A stretch of 7,147 nt of DNA, taken from contig JARBTU010000084.1 of assembly GCA_029240015.1 (NCBI GenBank), forward strand, positions 1-7,147. Direction: 5' to 3'. Source of the stretch: Oscillospiraceae bacterium. Its GTDB lineage: Bacteria; Bacillota; Clostridia; Oscillospirales; Ruminococcaceae. Below the pieces are notes generated by a model. It saw only the letters and a list, made by a program, of their open reading frames with translations. It was not told the DNA's origin and did no database searches. Every line of letters begins with the position of its first letter. The stretch's first letter is position 1. Positions 5,878 to 7,147 of the stretch are shown in pieces. The position numbers were made by a program, and so were the translations under genes.

Positions 5878-6630
5878 TTATCCCATTCTTCCGACTTGAA
5901 CTGCTTTTTCAAGTGTTGCATCAATCATTTTTAATATTTGGCTACAGGACTGGAAAGAGCGTTGGCTGGTCATCATTCCCATCATCTGGTCCACCATGTT
6001 CACATTAGACATTTCAATATAACCTTGCTGAATCGTACCTGCAAACGGTTTTTGTGCGCCTGTTCCCGTGTCAACGAACATCCCTTCGCCATACTTGACC
6101 ATCGTTGAGGTATCTGCCGGATTATAGATTGCAAGCTTGTCAACTAAGTTCCCGTCCACATAAACCCCTCCATCCGAAGACACTTCAAAAGGCTTTCCAG
6201 CGGTATTAATCGGCCCGTTTTGTCCCATCAGCCTTCCGCCCTTTAAGTTGGTGATAAATCCGTTCTGGTCCAATCCTAACTCACCGTTTCTTGTGTATCG
6301 AACAACGTTATCCGCTTCTTGTATCGAAAAGAAACCTTCTCCTCCGATTGCAAGATTAAAAGGGCTCCCGGTATTCTCAAGAGATCCCTGCTCAAAGTCT
6401 GTAAAAATACTGTCGATACGCTGCCCCCCGCTCATGCTTCCGATTTGAACTTTTTGTTCTTGAGACAATTTGTCGATTTTAACAGTCAAATTATCCTTGA
6501 AAGAAGCTGATACCGCTTCGTTTTTTTTATATCCCGCTGTTCTTGTATTTGCCATATTGTCTCCGGCTATATCAAGCTTCCTGCTGTTCGTAAGCAATCC
6601 TGTTCCAGCACTATAAAACCCTCTTACCAT
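5878..6630 (-). CDS. flgF: FlgF/FlgG-family flagellar rod/hook-basal body protein (FlhO-like)
   Basis: Exported axial protein of the rod, paired with the FlgG-like protein encoded next. The 250-aa product starts MVRGFYSAGTGLLTN, much like its neighbour (MIRGFYSAGSGLRTQ). Its rod motif at about residues 19-36 is LDIAGDNMANTRTAGYKK, a degenerate version of ANNLANVNTTGYK. The central domain has LAIGGEGFFSIQ, VVRYTRNGELGLDQNGFITN and GGRLMGQNGPI. The C-terminal domain has QQGYIEMSNVNMVDQMMGMM and QRSFQSCSQILKMIDATLEK. The ATG at 6628-6630 has AAAGGA 11 nt before it. No FlgE-type long hook domain is present. The FlgF call is tentative within a certain family. Confidence 0.85.
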   Translation of the reverse strand: MVRGFYSAGTGLLTNSRKLDIAGDNMANTRTAGYKKNEAVSASFKDNLTVKIDKLSQEQKVQIGSMSGGQRIDSIFTDFEQGSLENTGSPFNLAIGGEGFFSIQEADNVVRYTRNGELGLDQNGFITNLKGGRLMGQNGPINTAGKPFEVSSDGGVYVDGNLVDKLAIYNPADTSTMVKYGEGMFVDTGTGAQKPFAGTIQQGYIEMSNVNMVDQMMGMMTSQRSFQSCSQILKMIDATLEKAVQVGRMG

Positions 6631-6675
6631 GTCTTTAACAGTCCTTTCTTTGATCGCAAATCGTCTTGCGTATAC

Positions 6676-6692
6676 GGTCAGAATGTCTGGCC
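6676..6692 (-). other. Imperfect hairpin between the sigma factor gene and flgF-like gene
   Basis: The minus strand reads GGCCAGA, CAT, TCTGACC: a 7-bp stem with one C-A mismatch and a 3-nt loop, a few bases after the sigma factor stop. No U-tract follows, so an intrinsic terminator is unlikely. It could be an RNA-stability element or chance. Confidence 0.3.
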
Positions 6693-6694
6693 TT

Positions 6695-7147
6695 CTATGC
6701 TTTAAAGTATTCGTTTATCTTTACTTTCATTTTTGTCAACGCCAACGAATGGATTTGCGAAACCCGCGACGGCGTAATTTCCATTATCTTTGCGATGTCT
6801 TTTATCTTCAAGTCTTCATAATAAAAAAGAGAAATAACCAATCGCTCTTTTTCAGACAACCCGTCCACTGCCTTCCCCAAAACATTTGAAAGCTCTTTTT
6901 TCAAAAGTAAAAACTGAGGCCCTTGATTGCTGTTTTCACCCATGGAAAAGCTCTCCATCTGGTCTGTTAACAGCTCTTCAAGAGAGACCATGTTATAAAT
7001 ATGCGCTGCGCTTAAATATTCTCCTACTTTTTCGGGTGAAAGCTCCAGCTTGTCCGATATTTCCTGATATGTTGGCTCTCTGAAAAGATTTTCTCTTAAA
7101 CTTGCATATGCCTCTTCAATTTTTTTGGACTTTTCTCTCACTGTTCT
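6695..7147 (-). CDS. fliA: Flagellar sigma-28 factor (FliA/SigD), C-terminal part (5' end beyond window)
   Basis: RNA polymerase sigma factor directing late flagellar and motility genes. The frame is open to the right edge (150 codons visible), so region 2 is missing from view; a GTG inside the frame at 7139-7141 is not the true start. Reading from the edge, RTVREKSKKIEEAY corresponds to the start of region 3. EPTYQEISDKLELSPEKV is the region 3 helix-turn-helix. LSEKERLVISLFYYEDLKIK followed by DIAKIMEITPSRVSQIHSLA is region 4, whose recognition helix (SRVSQIHS) should contact the TAAA -35 element. The SLFYYEDL and SRVSQIHS segments are hallmarks of SigD/FliA rather than of housekeeping sigma factors. 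FlgM is encoded downstream, and both sigma-28-type promoters in the window are its likely targets. The name sigD is equally valid. Confidence 0.95.
   Translation of the reverse strand, partial: RTVREKSKKIEEAYASLRENLFREPTYQEISDKLELSPEKVGEYLSAAHIYNMVSLEELLTDQMESFSMGENSNQGPQFLLLKKELSNVLGKAVDGLSEKERLVISLFYYEDLKIKDIAKIMEITPSRVSQIHSLALTKMKVKINEYFKA

Noticed and set aside
6631..6694. Sigma-28 promoter before the flgF-like gene
   Set aside because: The best -10-like string, GACGATTT, has two mismatches and no TAAA-like element at 14-16 nt upstream.
6629..6889. Plus-strand open frame across the flgF-like start and the sigma factor gene
   Set aside because: It is antisense to the well-conserved sigma region 4 and its translation resembles nothing known.

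Overview
The window is one continuous block of late flagellar genes, all read on the minus strand (right to left). The gene order resembles the flgM-flgN-flgK-flgL-yviE-fliW-csrA-hag block of Bacillota. The proteins are Firmicutes-type: a SigD-like sigma factor, paired FlhO/FlhP-type rod-hook proteins, FliW plus CsrA, and a DUF6470/YviE-like protein. Shine-Dalgarno sequences of the AAGGAGG type and an AT-rich composition agree. My best guess is a motile member of the Clostridia. The genus cannot be named from sequence alone.

Layout in transcription order: (1) the C-terminal part of the flagellar sigma factor, cut by the right edge; (2) two FlgF/FlgG-family rod-hook proteins; (3) a short gap holding a well-formed sigma-28 promoter; (4) flgM (anti-sigma factor), flgN (chaperone), flgK and flgL (hook-filament junction proteins); (5) a DUF6470/YviE-like gene that lacks an in-frame start codon because of an apparent 1-nt shift next to its ATG; (6) fliW and csrA, 3 nt apart; (7) a promoter and leader region of about 160 bp with a consensus sigma-28 -10 element and a hairpin with an ANGGAN hexaloop; (8) the first 66 codons of flagellin, cut by the left edge.

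The genes form two regulatory loops. The sigma factor and FlgM form the morphogenetic checkpoint, and flgM itself appears to be transcribed by the same sigma factor. FliW and CsrA form the flagellin homeostasis switch: FliW sequesters CsrA until flagellin titrates FliW, and free CsrA represses flagellin translation. The leader just before the flagellin gene carries two plausible CsrA sites, one in a hairpin loop and one over the Shine-Dalgarno.

There is no mobile element, CRISPR array, tRNA or rRNA, and no gene-free stretch over 300 bases. I do not see a wholly new system. The points most worth checking are the broken start of the DUF6470 gene and the flagellin leader RNA.
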